In this document: piece by piece, positions 24,687 through 34,756 of the stretch
How positions within the stretch are numbered: position 1 is the first letter of the stretch
Layout: every line of letters starts with the position of its first letter
Made by a program: the position numbers and the translations under genes
NCBI RefSeq assembly: GCF_004375085.3
Contig: NZ_SNAQ03000017.1
Location: forward strand, 95,093-159,092
DNA length: 64,000 nt
Origin: Lewinella sp. W8
Lineage (GTDB): Bacteria; Bacteroidota; Bacteroidia; Chitinophagales; Saprospiraceae
Direction of reading: 5' to 3'
The notes under the pieces: generated by a model
What the model was told of the DNA's origin: nothing
Seen by the model: the letters and a program-made list of their open reading frames with translations, nothing else
Database searches by the model: none

Positions 24687-24694
24687 TACTTTGG
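24687..24694 (+). promoter_or_regulatory. Near-consensus -7 box (TACTTTGG) four bases before the kinase ATG
   Basis: Separated from the ATG at 24699 by four bases, the same geometry as at 24472. Confidence 0.35.
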
Positions 24695-24698
24695 GGAC

Positions 24699-25793
24699 AT
24701 GTCAACGATGACCCGAGACTCAACAAGCGAAGAACTGGGAGGATTCCTGGATCGTCTGGGGCAGACCCTGACCAAGCGGCCCTTCTACCACGCAGGAGGC
24801 TGGTTGGCCTTTTTCGTGGTGCTCGTGACCGCACAATGGCGCACCGGAGAATTCAATTTCGGCCTCTCGCTGGCCAACGAGTTCATCAACATCAGCTTCT
24901 ACATTTTCGTCGTCTACATCAACCTGCTGTACCTCTTCCCCACTTATTTGAAGAAGGATCAGTACTGGCGTTACCTCCTGCTGCTGATCGCCGTTTCCTT
25001 CGTCTTCACCCCCCTGAAACTCGTCCTGAAGTATTTCCTCTTTGCCGGCGTGGAGGGTATGCAGGAAGACCTCCTCAGCAACATCAACGCCTATTTCTTC
25101 AGCACCTTCATGGTGGCCGGATTGAGTACGGTTGGCAAAATCATGGTCGACTGGATCGTCGAAAACCGTAAGAAGGTCACTGCGGCCAACGAAAGCATGC
25201 AGTCGGAACTGCGCTTCCTCAAAAGCCAGATCAACCCGCACTTCCTGTTCAATACCCTGAACAGCCTGTACGCTCTGACTCTCAAAAAGGACGACAAGGC
25301 CCCCGACATCGTGATCAAGCTTTCTGAAATGATGCGGTACATGCTCTACGAATGCAATGAGCCCCGGGTGCCCCTGAGAAAGGAGATCAATTACCTGAAA
25401 AATTACCTCGACCTGGAACGGCTACGCCAACGCGAAGGTATCGACATTCAGCTTCAGGTAACCGGCAACGTGGCCGACCAAATGGTGGCTCCGCTGATGC
25501 TGATTCCCTTCCTCGAAAACAGCTTCAAGCACGGCGTAAACGCCAACATCAAGGATGGATTTGTACGTGCCAGCTTACACGTGGAACACCGAAAAATTCA
25601 CTTCGAGCTGGAAAACAGCAAAGGTTCCATCATGCCCCGGCAACCCGACGCCGCCCGCCCCAGCGGGGGAATTGGCCTGGTCAACGTCCGCCGGCGCCTG
25701 CAATTATTGTACCCCGATGCCTATACCCTGGACATCAAAGAAACGCCCTCCACCTACGCCGTCCATCTGGACCTGGAGCTGGTGGGAAACTGA
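24699..25793 (+). CDS. LytS-type sensor histidine kinase
   Basis: 364 residues. Four hydrophobic segments (AGGWLAFFVVLVTAQW, ISFYIFVVYINLLYLFP, YLLLLIAVSFVFTPLKLV, AYFFSTFMVAGLSTVG; residues 32-160), a coiled linker, then the His_kinase motif FLKSQINPHFLFNTLNSLYALTLKK with the phosphorylated His, and the HATPase N-box MLIPFLENSFKHGVNA. Pairs with the LytTR regulator 38 bp downstream. No extracellular ligand domain is present. Confidence 0.93.
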   Translation: MSTMTRDSTSEELGGFLDRLGQTLTKRPFYHAGGWLAFFVVLVTAQWRTGEFNFGLSLANEFINISFYIFVVYINLLYLFPTYLKKDQYWRYLLLLIAVSFVFTPLKLVLKYFLFAGVEGMQEDLLSNINAYFFSTFMVAGLSTVGKIMVDWIVENRKKVTAANESMQSELRFLKSQINPHFLFNTLNSLYALTLKKDDKAPDIVIKLSEMMRYMLYECNEPRVPLRKEINYLKNYLDLERLRQREGIDIQLQVTGNVADQMVAPLMLIPFLENSFKHGVNANIKDGFVRASLHVEHRKIHFELENSKGSIMPRQPDAARPSGGIGLVNVRRRLQLLYPDAYTLDIKETPSTYAVHLDLELVGN

Positions 25794-25831
25794 CACCCTG
25801 AAACAATTAACGAAGACAAAAAAGTAGAAAA

Positions 25832-26557
25832 ATGATTCACGCAATAATCGTAGACGATGAGCCCCTGGCTCAGGATATTCTGGAGACTTACCTCGAAAAG
25901 ATTCCCCAGATCGAGCTCGTCGCCAAATGCAATAACGCCTTTGAAGCCAACGAAGTCCTGAACAGCCAGGACGTTGACCTGATGTTTCTGGACATCAATA
26001 TGCCCCAGCTGACGGGCACGGACTTTTTGCGTGGACTCAAAGATCCTCCCGTAACCATCTTCACCACCGCCTACCCCAATTACGCGCTGGATGGATTTGA
26101 ACTGAATGCGCTGGATTATCTCGTCAAGCCCATCAGCACCGAACGTTTTCTACAGGCCTGTAACCGGGCCATCGAGCAGGCCGAACTCAAGCAAAAAGCC
26201 AAAGCCGGCCAGGTGGAAGACGGTGGCCCGGGCTTCTTCTTCGTCAAGGCCGACAAAAAGCTCGTCCGGGTAAATCTCTCGGATATTGTCTACATCGAAG
26301 GACTCAAGGACTACGTCATCATCCGCCTTCCCGACGACCGGGTGATTACGCTGCAAACCATGAAGTCGCTGGAGGAAAGGTTACCCTCCGCTGATTTTCA
26401 GCGCATTCACCGGTCCTACATCGTGAACCTTAACCGCATCGAAGCCCTGCACGGGAACATGGTGGAGGTCAAGGAAAAGGGTAAAATGACCAGCCTGCCC
26501 GTTGGCAAAAGCTACCGCGAAGTGCTGGCCGGCCGGATCGAAGGTTTCAAGCTGTAG
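25832..26557 (+). CDS. LytTR-family response regulator
   Basis: 241 residues. Receiver: IIVDDEPLAQ (acidic pocket), phospho-acceptor Asp in LMFLDINMPQLTG, TTAY switch, YLVKPIS Lys. LytTR DNA-binding domain from about residue 138 (FFFVKADKKLVRVNLSDIVYIEGLKDYVIIRL, FQRIHRSYIVNLNRIEAL). Regulates transcription under control of the upstream kinase. A perfect hairpin at 26589-26616 follows. Confidence 0.95.
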   Translation: MIHAIIVDDEPLAQDILETYLEKIPQIELVAKCNNAFEANEVLNSQDVDLMFLDINMPQLTGTDFLRGLKDPPVTIFTTAYPNYALDGFELNALDYLVKPISTERFLQACNRAIEQAELKQKAKAGQVEDGGPGFFFVKADKKLVRVNLSDIVYIEGLKDYVIIRLPDDRVITLQTMKSLEERLPSADFQRIHRSYIVNLNRIEALHGNMVEVKEKGKMTSLPVGKSYREVLAGRIEGFKL

Positions 26558-26588
26558 GCTTTTTCATCAGATACGAACGCTGCCGAGA

Positions 26589-26616
26589 CCTCGGAGCAAC
26601 GGAGATTGCTCCGAGG
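26589..26616. terminator. Perfect hairpin between convergent genes
   Basis: CCTCGGAGCAA (26589-26599) and TTGCTCCGAGG (26606-26616) pair over 11 bp around a 6-base loop. No T-run follows on either strand, so it may be a weak or factor-assisted terminator. Confidence 0.45.
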
Positions 26617-26694
26617 ACCGGCGGGGGTCCCACTCCTTAGCCTTAACCTCAACGACCGGCTTGCAGAGCAAACCTTATCCGGTAGCCTTCTCTC

Positions 26695-29600
26695 CTACTC
26701 CACCACAATCCGGGCGCCACTCGTGTTGGCTCCAAACTCGGGCGCATACATACACTGCACCCGGCCGAGCCCGTTACTGAAGCTTCCGGAATAGGTTGCG
26801 TACACCTCGTATTCGATGGTGTGGGTTCCCTTCGGCAGGTGATCGATGAAGAAATTGGTCGCCAGATCGCCGGGCGCGTAGTAGTAGCCCAGACCACCTT
26901 CGTAATTGTAGCCGGACAATTGTTCGGCCGGTTCGAAAGTAGCCGCCCGGCGGTCCTTGAGGTGGACGTAGTCCAGCTCCCGATCACTGCGGAGGATGAG
27001 GCGCACCGTGACCCGATCACCGGCCTTCAGCGGCTGGTCGGCCGAAAGGGGTTCCAGGCGCATGCCCTCCCCGGTGGGGACGCGGCGGAACAGCTCCCGT
27101 TCCAGCGTCAGCGGACCATCATTGCTGGCCGCCACTTTTTGCGCCAGATCGGTGTACTGCCAGTAGATGCCTCCCCAAACAACGTTGTTGTTGCGGTTCC
27201 GGACCTTCACGCGGGCGAGTTCCTGGCTGATCGCCGGGGCCGTTACCGCGACGCTGAAGGCTCCCGTGGCCGCTTCAGCACTGGTTTGTGCGGCGCGGAC
27301 GCGGGTGCCCAGTTCATCCGTGGCGGCATCCGGCCAGCTGACCCTAATCGCCTCGGGTTGCACGGCCGTCCAGTCCGAACCGGCGTTCAGCAACGCGTAC
27401 ACGGCCGCCGCCGTGGATTTGGTGGTAGACCAGCGGTTCGTTCGTTTATTGGTCAGCAACCACAGCTTCATTTCGTCCAGCTCCTCCTCCGTACCGTCTA
27501 CGGCCTGGAAGGCTTCGAGGATGCGGCAGTGCGTCTCGATGGGCAGGGTCTGCCAACGGAAGCCCCGGCCGTATTTCCAGTACATGCCGAACTCTTCTTT
27601 CGTCAGGGCCTGCTCGCGGAAACTTTCCAGGATGAGGGTGGACAGTTGTTTCCCGGCGTAGGAACTGGCGGCCCGTTCCCGTTCGGCGGCGATGGCGATG
27701 AGGGCCTGTTCGTAGAAACCGTACTTCGTCCAACTGGCGTAGGCCCGCTCCCGGAAGAAGGTCAGCGCATCCCGGACGTTCTTATCCTGGGGAGCCGCAC
27801 TTTCACTCATGGAGCGTGCGTAGAGGTAGTGCACCACCGTGCTGGAAGGCACGTAGGTTTCCCGCAGTTCTTCCTTGCGGGTGGCATCGCGGAAGAGGCG
27901 CTGGTAGTCCTCCAGCATCTTGCCGTCCAGGTAACTGATCGCCTTGACGTTGATCTCCGCCACCCGGCTTTGCTGTTCCGAAGTAATGACGCCCAATTGG
28001 TCCAGGCGGGCCATGGTTTCCACCACGTACTGCGTCATGTAGCGGTTGGCGTATCCTCCGGGGAACCAGCCGAAGGAGCCTTCGGCGTCCTGTCGCTGGA
28101 CGAGTTTGTCCAGCGCAGCGTTTTGCTCCTTGGCGAGTCGCTTGAGGTCGAACAATTCTCCGATCCGCTGGCGTTGCTGGGCCTCGTCGCGAGCTTCCCG
28201 CAGCCAGGGCGTTTCGGTGAGCAGGGCATTTTTCAGGCTGGCGTTGCGCTCCAGTTCGCTCTTCAGGGCCTCCGGGTCGTCCTGCCACTTCCGGAACACC
28301 TCCTCCAGTACGGGGCGGTTGCTTACGGTGGCGTAGGCCAGCTGGTTGGCAAAAAAGCGGTTAGCGATTTGTTCCGTACAGTCGTAGGGATACTCCATCA
28401 GATACGGCAGGGCCTTCAGGGCCAGCCAGGCCGGATTGGTCGTCGCCTGGAAGGTATAGCTCACGTGACGCAGACTCTCGCTGTTGGCGTTCGCCAGGGC
28501 GTCCAGCGTGATGGTTTCCTTCCCCTTGCGGCGCAGGTAAAACGCTTCGGTAACGGTGATGAGGGTACGGTCCGTCAACACCGGCATTACGTTCTCCTCC
28601 CCGTCGCTGAATTCGCCACCCCGGACGATGATGCGGTAGCCCAGAGGCCCGTCGGCGGCCATGCCTTCGGGAATGCTCAGGGGGAAGCACACCACGTCGC
28701 CGCTTTCCGCCGGCAGGCGGAGGCTGGTTACGCAAGGGTTTGCACCTGCGTCCACGCCAAAATCGATGGACTGATCGGTCGCCGGATTGAAAAACTCAAT
28801 CTCCGCCTCCACGTCCATGGGGGCATCCGTCAGGTTTTCCACCCGGGCGGTCAACTCCAGCTGATCCCCCTCCCGCACGAAGCGCGGTGGGTTTGGCAGC
28901 ACCATCAATTCCTTCCGGGTCACGACTTCCTTCGTGGACACCGCGTAGGCCAGGTCGGCATCGTGGGTAAAGAGACGAAACTTCCACTTCGTGAGGGCTT
29001 CCGGACTGTCAAACTTGATCGTCAATTTCCCGTCCTGGTCCACCGTCAGATCCGGCTGCCAGAAGGCCGTTTCCTGAAGATCCTTGCGAATTTGAACCGG
29101 AGAGTTGTCCTCCGGTGCCGGAGGCGGCGGCGGTGGTGGTGGAGCGCCGCCGGCATCCGCGTTATAGGCTACCGCCTCGGCTTCCTCCATGGCCATGGCG
29201 GGAGCGGGAGCGGCACTTTTGCGCAGCGCTTGTCCGGCGGCCATACCCCGCACCTCAACGGCGTCGTAATAATCAATGTTTCGGTAGCCTCCCCCCGCGG
29301 GAAACATCGGGATGTCCAGTCGCGGCAGGGCGGGCACCTTAACGTCAATCCGCTGGCCCACGGGGTCCTGTCCGTAACCGTAGCTGTTCCCCGTGCCAAT
29401 GAAGCTGACGAAATTGCGGTACTGCTGGAAGGCGGGGAAGGGGCTGAAGAACCAGTTGTCGCGGCTGAAGATGACGTCGAGGCTGGCGTCGTACATGGTG
29501 GCCAGGGCCGCGGCGGGGACGGGGCTGCCGTCCGCATTGCTCACGGTCAGGGTCCACTGCTCCGGCGTTCCCGGCCGCAGTTGATCCCGGAAGGTAGCGT

Positions 29601-32600
29601 ATTCTACCTTGAGTTCTTTATCCCGCCAGGGCAACGCAATCCGGTAGCTCCGTTGGTGCAGGGCATTCAGGCGCAGGAAGGCCAGGTCCAGCTGAATTCC
29701 CCCACGGTCTTCCGGGGTGGGAACGTAGGTGAAGGTGGCGCGCCGGTTATTGGCGTCGGTGACGCCACTCCTAACGCCCCGGCGGCTGGCCCAGGAGTAG
29801 GTAATTTCGGGTAGGGGCAGGGCGGAGATCAGCGTATACTCCAGGGAGGCGCCCACCGTCGCCGGGCCGGTGGGCTCCATCAGGTGGTACAGCTCTCCGG
29901 GGGGCAGTTCGTTTTGCCCGGGGTTGAACACGGCAAATTCCGTGCGTTCCCCTTCCGTTCCGTCCGGATAGGTGTAGGCAATTACGTAGTGGCCGGTGGG
30001 CCAGTTGACGGGGAGACGTACCTCCGCCTTGCCCGCCTCCACCCGGAGCGTACCCTCCAGCAGGGGCGCATCGGTGACGGGCCACTCCCCTACCGGCATT
30101 TCCGATTCGGCGGCCAGTTCGGGGAACAGTTTTTTGTAGTCCGTCGGAGAGATGACGGGGCGATCGGGGAAGGTCCAGGTGCGGTCGCGCAGGGCGGTTC
30201 CGGGTTTGGTGGCCGCATGGATGCGGTAGGTTACCGAAAGGGCCTCCTGGTCTTCCGGGCCGGAGGCCCGGAGGGTAAGGCTATCCCGAAAGGCCACCAA
30301 TTCCTCGGCCACGCTCAGCATTACCAGGGGCTTATCGTTGCGCAGCGGGAGGCTGGCGGTGGTTGTTTGGGTTTCTCCCGTGGCGTCCACCACGTCGGCT
30401 TCGATTTCGTAGACGAAGCGGCGACGTCCTTCGTTCAGACCGGTGGCGGGGGTAAAGCCGAAGGTAAACGATCCGTCCGCTGCCGTCGTGGCCGCTCCAC
30501 TATCCACTAATTCCCGTTCGTTGCCGCCGCCACCGCGGAAGAAGTAGAAGTAACGTTGTTCCTTGAGGAATACGCGGTAATTTACCGTAGCGTCGGCGAG
30601 GCCCGGTCCGGCGAAGAGTTTGGCTTCCCCCGTCACTTCGGTATCTTCTCCGGCTACGGCGGCCTCCGGCACCTCCAGGGTAACCTGGAAACGCGGGCGT
30701 TTATATTCTTCGACGCGGAAGCGCACTGAGCCACCCTCCGCCTGAACGGAGAACATGCCCGTCAGGCCACCGTCGGGCAGCTTGAAGGAAAGGTCGAACC
30801 GTCCGTACGCATCGCTGCGGGCGGTAGCCGTCCCGACTTCCTGACGGTTGGCGTCCAGGAGGCTGATTTTCATCTCCTCCCGTTTCAGGATCGTGGGCAT
30901 ATTATCCTTCCCCCGGCGGAGAGACAGTCCGTAGATGAAGACCGTCTGACCGGGACGGTAGATGTTACGGTCCGTAAACAGGGGGGTGTAGGGTCTTGCC
31001 CTACGGTTGCCGTTATCCCGGTAGATGCGGTAATAATTGGGATCGGTAACCATTTCATCCTGCTGTGCAGGGTCCCGCAAAATAATTTTCACGGAGTTGC
31101 GGTCACCGGTGGGTACGTCGATGCGCCCCCGTGCGTCGCTTACGCCCCGTTTGGTAGTCCGCCAGGCATCCGAGCGATTCCGCTGCACCTGATATTCCAC
31201 CTCGACGCCGGCCCGGGGAGCACCGGTGAGCCGGTCTACGACCTCCAGGTAGTCCGCCTCGGAGTCATCGAATCTCAGCAGGGCGAGATTGGTGGACTGA
31301 AAGCCGTTTACGGAGATGATGTCCTTCTCCAGGTCGAAGTTTTTCCCACTGCTGGTCACCAGCAGGTACCGGCCCGTGGGCAATCCCGGCACGTAGGTTT
31401 CGGTCGTATGCCCGTTGTAATCGTCGTTTTCCGGCATCGTGAATTGGGAACGCTTTACGACCGGCTGCCGCAAGACCAGTTTTAACTCGTCCTGACTCAG
31501 GTTACCGTAGTAGCCGCCGTTTCGGTCCAGCTGCTCGGGTTCGCGGACGATGCGGTGATGTACTTCGCCAACGTTCCGATAGTCAATCTTGAACAGCAGC
31601 GGCTGATTGAGGGGATAAATATTCTCCCCTTCCACCCGCAGGTTTCTTGCAGTGATTGAATTTTTGAGGCCCTCCGCTTCGGCCCGTAAGGCCGGCGGCA
31701 GGTTATTCAGCCCCTTGAGCAGGTTCAGGGCAATAGCTTTGGGGTTAGGTCCCCTACCCTCGTAACCGGAAACCAGTAAACTGGCCTGCGACAAGCGGAA
31801 ACATTCCCGCCCCCGTACGCCAGCGTAGTTCTCGAAGGCGGTTTGTAGGGACAGATAGTAGGCTTCATCCGCTGCTCCCAGCTGATGAATGTACCGCAGC
31901 CGGTCACGATCCGCGTACATTCGGGCCTCCGAATCTGCGGGATGGTAGGCCATAAGTTCCTGGTAAAGCTTCAGTTTGCGGTAGGTACTGTTGTCGGTAT
32001 CCTCAAACAGCTCCGTTAATTCTAGGGAAATAAAATCTGCTCCGGGTACCAGGAAGCGCTCCGGGGCTTCCGGGCGGGGATCGTTGACCGACAGCCCCGG
32101 GCTGGCGAGCATCTCCATGGACTCCCACATCAGCGCGTCATAGATGGTGGGGCGCTCCGCCAGCCGCTCCTCGGAAAAGCTCGTGATGGCGGGGATTTCG
32201 GATAGTCGGGTGCGGACCGCCCGGGCGGACTGCAGACCGGCGTACAGTTCCGTCTCCGCGATGTCCATGAGTTGAAGCAGGCTCCATTCTTCGAGGGGTA
32301 AGGCGACGGGTGGCAGCGGAGAATCCTTCACTTCGGTCGCATTCCGGAGCCGGTAGGAGTTTTCCTGGCCGTACTGAAAGTACAGGCTCCCCATCATGAA
32401 ATGTAGAAGGGAGCGAACTACGGGGCGATTTCCATTTTCGGCGAGTTCAGTCCGGAGTAATTTCAGGGTTTCATCTATTCCTTCTTCCCGTAGGCGTAGC
32501 GTGTAGGCCGCCCGGTACGCCAGGCTCTTGACCATATCGTCTTCATCCCCGTCGGCTTCGGCCCGTTGGTACAGGGCCTCAGCTTCTTCCAGAGCACTCT

Positions 32601-32712
32601 GATATTTTCCTTCATTTGCCAGCGCTTCAATGGAAGCGTATGCCGCCTGATAATCCTGGGCCATGATTGATGCGCTTAGGGCCAACAAAAGGGCCAATAG
32701 TAGATTCCGCAT
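26695..32712 (-). CDS. Alpha-2-macroglobulin-family protein (YfaS-like)
   Basis: 2005 residues. Type I signal peptide (MRNLLLALLLALSASIMAQ, no lipobox) and a helical TPR-like N-terminus; MG-type beta sandwiches (FTDRNIYRPGQTVFIYGLSLR is the MG2 hallmark). A poly-proline linker (eight Pro, forward about 29130) precedes the ANA-like region QDGKLTIKFDSPEALTKWKFRLFTHD. The thioester motif CTEQ is in MEYPYDCTEQIANRF (residue about 1442) within a helical thioester domain. Such proteins trap proteases in the periplasm or at the surface. The usual penicillin-binding partner PbpC is not adjacent. Confidence 0.9.
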   Translation of the reverse strand: MRNLLLALLLALSASIMAQDYQAAYASIEALANEGKYQSALEEAEALYQRAEADGDEDDMVKSLAYRAAYTLRLREEGIDETLKLLRTELAENGNRPVVRSLLHFMMGSLYFQYGQENSYRLRNATEVKDSPLPPVALPLEEWSLLQLMDIAETELYAGLQSARAVRTRLSEIPAITSFSEERLAERPTIYDALMWESMEMLASPGLSVNDPRPEAPERFLVPGADFISLELTELFEDTDNSTYRKLKLYQELMAYHPADSEARMYADRDRLRYIHQLGAADEAYYLSLQTAFENYAGVRGRECFRLSQASLLVSGYEGRGPNPKAIALNLLKGLNNLPPALRAEAEGLKNSITARNLRVEGENIYPLNQPLLFKIDYRNVGEVHHRIVREPEQLDRNGGYYGNLSQDELKLVLRQPVVKRSQFTMPENDDYNGHTTETYVPGLPTGRYLLVTSSGKNFDLEKDIISVNGFQSTNLALLRFDDSEADYLEVVDRLTGAPRAGVEVEYQVQRNRSDAWRTTKRGVSDARGRIDVPTGDRNSVKIILRDPAQQDEMVTDPNYYRIYRDNGNRRARPYTPLFTDRNIYRPGQTVFIYGLSLRRGKDNMPTILKREEMKISLLDANRQEVGTATARSDAYGRFDLSFKLPDGGLTGMFSVQAEGGSVRFRVEEYKRPRFQVTLEVPEAAVAGEDTEVTGEAKLFAGPGLADATVNYRVFLKEQRYFYFFRGGGGNERELVDSGAATTAADGSFTFGFTPATGLNEGRRRFVYEIEADVVDATGETQTTTASLPLRNDKPLVMLSVAEELVAFRDSLTLRASGPEDQEALSVTYRIHAATKPGTALRDRTWTFPDRPVISPTDYKKLFPELAAESEMPVGEWPVTDAPLLEGTLRVEAGKAEVRLPVNWPTGHYVIAYTYPDGTEGERTEFAVFNPGQNELPPGELYHLMEPTGPATVGASLEYTLISALPLPEITYSWASRRGVRSGVTDANNRRATFTYVPTPEDRGGIQLDLAFLRLNALHQRSYRIALPWRDKELKVEYATFRDQLRPGTPEQWTLTVSNADGSPVPAAALATMYDASLDVIFSRDNWFFSPFPAFQQYRNFVSFIGTGNSYGYGQDPVGQRIDVKVPALPRLDIPMFPAGGGYRNIDYYDAVEVRGMAAGQALRKSAAPAPAMAMEEAEAVAYNADAGGAPPPPPPPPAPEDNSPVQIRKDLQETAFWQPDLTVDQDGKLTIKFDSPEALTKWKFRLFTHDADLAYAVSTKEVVTRKELMVLPNPPRFVREGDQLELTARVENLTDAPMDVEAEIEFFNPATDQSIDFGVDAGANPCVTSLRLPAESGDVVCFPLSIPEGMAADGPLGYRIIVRGGEFSDGEENVMPVLTDRTLITVTEAFYLRRKGKETITLDALANANSESLRHVSYTFQATTNPAWLALKALPYLMEYPYDCTEQIANRFFANQLAYATVSNRPVLEEVFRKWQDDPEALKSELERNASLKNALLTETPWLREARDEAQQRQRIGELFDLKRLAKEQNAALDKLVQRQDAEGSFGWFPGGYANRYMTQYVVETMARLDQLGVITSEQQSRVAEINVKAISYLDGKMLEDYQRLFRDATRKEELRETYVPSSTVVHYLYARSMSESAAPQDKNVRDALTFFRERAYASWTKYGFYEQALIAIAAERERAASSYAGKQLSTLILESFREQALTKEEFGMYWKYGRGFRWQTLPIETHCRILEAFQAVDGTEEELDEMKLWLLTNKRTNRWSTTKSTAAAVYALLNAGSDWTAVQPEAIRVSWPDAATDELGTRVRAAQTSAEAATGAFSVAVTAPAISQELARVKVRNRNNNVVWGGIYWQYTDLAQKVAASNDGPLTLERELFRRVPTGEGMRLEPLSADQPLKAGDRVTVRLILRSDRELDYVHLKDRRAATFEPAEQLSGYNYEGGLGYYYAPGDLATNFFIDHLPKGTHTIEYEVYATYSGSFSNGLGRVQCMYAPEFGANTSGARIVVE

Positions 32713-33089
32713 GGGTGGTTGCTTTCGTAAGACAAGATAGGGTCTGGGGGCGTATTCTCTGACAAAGACGGCGTCCCATACCCAACACCCGATTGATGAG
32801 CTACAGTATGGGGATACACATTCGAAATTGTTAAATAAACCCTAAGAGCGGGCCAATGTGCGGTCAGACATCAAATATTCCCGGCGGCACACCGTATTTC
32901 CCCAAACCCGAACGATTACCTAACCTTAATTTCCGAATAGGTTTCGCAGGTTACGAAACGCGATCCAGTAAATCATTCCGGAATAATCATTCCCGACGAT
33001 GACTTCCATCAACCGTCGTTTAGCGGAGTAGCTCGAATTTGGTTCTGCTGCGAAAAGTGCAGCAATTATCTTACCCAAATTCTTGAGCC
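32713..33089. other. 377-bp intergenic region
   Basis: Between the divergent macroglobulin and DUF2892 genes. Apart from a small palindrome (ATTCCGGAAT near 32976) and generally AT-richer sequence, I see nothing in it; it should hold both promoters. Confidence 0.5.
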
Positions 33090-33299
33090 ATGATTCGTAA
33101 CGTAGGTCGCCTTGATCGATTCATCCGCCTGGCCATTGGTGTGCTCCTCCTGGCCATTCTCTACACGGAGGTCATTTCCATCAGCAGTGATGAAGGCATG
33201 CTACTGGGTGCGTTCGCCGCCGTGATGCTATTCACGGGGCTCACCAACTGGTGTCCGGTCTACCGGGTACTGGGGCTCTCGACCAATCAGGTCGCCTGA
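33090..33299 (+). CDS. DUF2892 (YgaP-type transmembrane) protein
   Basis: 69 residues. NVGRLDRFIRLAIGVLLLAILY and LLGAFAAVMLFTGLTNWCPVYRVLGL match the two-helix DUF2892 family, with the conserved N-terminal NxGxxDRxxR and the CPxY motif at the end of the second helix. Elsewhere this domain is the membrane part of rhodanese YgaP; here it stands alone. Small inner-membrane protein, function unknown; convergent with malic enzyme. Confidence 0.85.
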   Translation: MIRNVGRLDRFIRLAIGVLLLAILYTEVISISSDEGMLLGAFAAVMLFTGLTNWCPVYRVLGLSTNQVA

Positions 33300-33306
33300 G
33301 GCCCCA

Positions 33307-34503
33307 CTACCCTTCCTGAGCGGCGCGAATTTCTTCTTCCGCCACCCGACGCACCTCATCGGCTACCCGCCAGGCGACCTGTTCGTCCAGGGTGGGGGGA
33401 ATCACCCGGTCAAAATCCGGGTTACGGATATGGTCGGCAATAGCCCGGGCCGCAGCCAACTTCATGTTGGGAGAGATGCGCGGTGCGCGGGCGTCCAGGG
33501 CCCCGCGGAAGATGCCGGGGAACCCAAGAACGTTGTTGATTTGATTGGGCAAATCACTGCGCCCGGTCCCCACGATGGCTGCTCCACCGGCTTTCGCCTC
33601 GTCGGGCATGATTTCCGGGACGGGATTGGCCATGGCGAAAATAATGCTGTCTTTTGCCATCGTACGGATATCGTCCGCCGTCAGCAGGTTGGCAACGCTT
33701 ACACCAATGAACACATCCGCTCCGCGGATGGCATCGTGAAGGGAACCGGGACGGTCCTCCTCATTGGTAAAGGTCAGGGCTTCTAGTTTCGCCGCATTAA
33801 GGTTTTCCCGGCCGGAGTGCAGAATTCCCTTACTGTCACAGATGATGATGTCCTTCACCGGAGTCGCCAGGGGAGAGTCCGGGTTATCAACGGCCTTGAG
33901 GAGGCGTGCAATGGCAATTCCCGCGGCTCCCGCACCGTTGATCACCACTTTGAGATCTTCCATTTTCTTACCCACGAGTTTGCTCGCGTTCAGTAAACCC
34001 GCCAGGGTGACGATGGCCGTTCCGTGCTGATCATCGTGAAAGACCGGAATGCCCAAATCCTGTAAGCGGTGCTCAATTTCGAAGCTGCGAGGCGCCGAAA
34101 TATCTTCCAGGTTGACGCCCCCGAAGACCGGAGCGATAAGCCGGACCGTTTCGACGATCTTATCCGTATCGTTCGTATCCAGGCAAATGGGAAAGGCATC
34201 AATATTGGCAAACCGCTTAAAGAGCATGGCTTTGCCCTCCATCACCGGAATCGACGCCAGCGCTCCGATATCACCGAGGCCCAGCACGGCAGATCCGTCG
34301 GTAACGATGGCCACCGTATTACTCTTGATGGTGTATTTGTAAACGTCCTCCGGATGCTGGTGGATCGCCCGGCAGGGCTCCGCTACTCCGGGACTATACA
34401 CTAGGGACAGGTCATCCTTGCTCCGTACGTCCATTTTAGGGGACATCCGGATTTTACCCTTCAGGGTGCGGTGTAGGTTGAGGCTTTCTTTAAAGTAATC
34501 CAT
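33307..34503 (-). CDS. Malic enzyme (NAD(P)-dependent, short form)
   Basis: Oxidative decarboxylation of malate to pyruvate with reduction of NAD(P). 398 residues from the ATG at 34503 (MDYFKESLNLHRTLKGKIRM, the family N-terminus; the frame extends upstream to 34734 without likeness). Motifs: LVYSPGVAEPCRAI, TDGSAVLGLGDIGALASIPVMEGK, PVFHDDQHGTAIVTLAG, the dinucleotide-binding VINGAGAAGIAIARLL and MANPVPEIMP. It lacks the C-terminal phosphotransacetylase domain of MaeB; the short form is a complete enzyme in many bacteria. Cofactor preference is not decided here. Confidence 0.94.
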   Translation of the reverse strand: MDYFKESLNLHRTLKGKIRMSPKMDVRSKDDLSLVYSPGVAEPCRAIHQHPEDVYKYTIKSNTVAIVTDGSAVLGLGDIGALASIPVMEGKAMLFKRFANIDAFPICLDTNDTDKIVETVRLIAPVFGGVNLEDISAPRSFEIEHRLQDLGIPVFHDDQHGTAIVTLAGLLNASKLVGKKMEDLKVVINGAGAAGIAIARLLKAVDNPDSPLATPVKDIIICDSKGILHSGRENLNAAKLEALTFTNEEDRPGSLHDAIRGADVFIGVSVANLLTADDIRTMAKDSIIFAMANPVPEIMPDEAKAGGAAIVGTGRSDLPNQINNVLGFPGIFRGALDARAPRISPNMKLAAARAIADHIRNPDFDRVIPPTLDEQVAWRVADEVRRVAEEEIRAAQEG

Positions 34504-34693
34504 GCAATGATCGAAATTTGGTTGGGCAAATTCCCGGCGGCAAAAAACGCTTTTTCTGGAGCCGTTACTGAGGTGGTGGGTCCTGAAAAACCAGGCTTGT
34601 GCTGACCTTTTGTTGGAATACAGGATAGGTCCCGACAAGTTCAATCGGGCCGCAAATATGGGGCAGTTTTCCCTACTCTGCGGTAGAACGGGA

Positions 34694-34735
34694 TAAAAAA
34701 CAGACGTGGGCGCCCCCCATCGGAGAGCGCCCACG
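34694..34735 (-). terminator. Intrinsic terminator after the repeat lipoprotein
   Basis: Perfect 9-bp stem (CGTGGGCGC at 34705-34713 with its complement at 34727-34735), followed on the minus strand by a T-rich stretch (TCTGTTTTTTA). Confidence 0.9.
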
Positions 34736-34756
34736 CCAAGATTTGCTAATACAAGT

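Noticed and set aside
26589..26616. Hairpin as a full intrinsic terminator
   Set aside because: Kept only as a low-confidence terminator because no T-run follows on either strand.
26821..29814. Long 997-codon plus-strand frame
   Set aside because: It is the complement of the macroglobulin gene, where codon bias in GC-rich DNA keeps the opposite frame open. No plausible domain is encoded.
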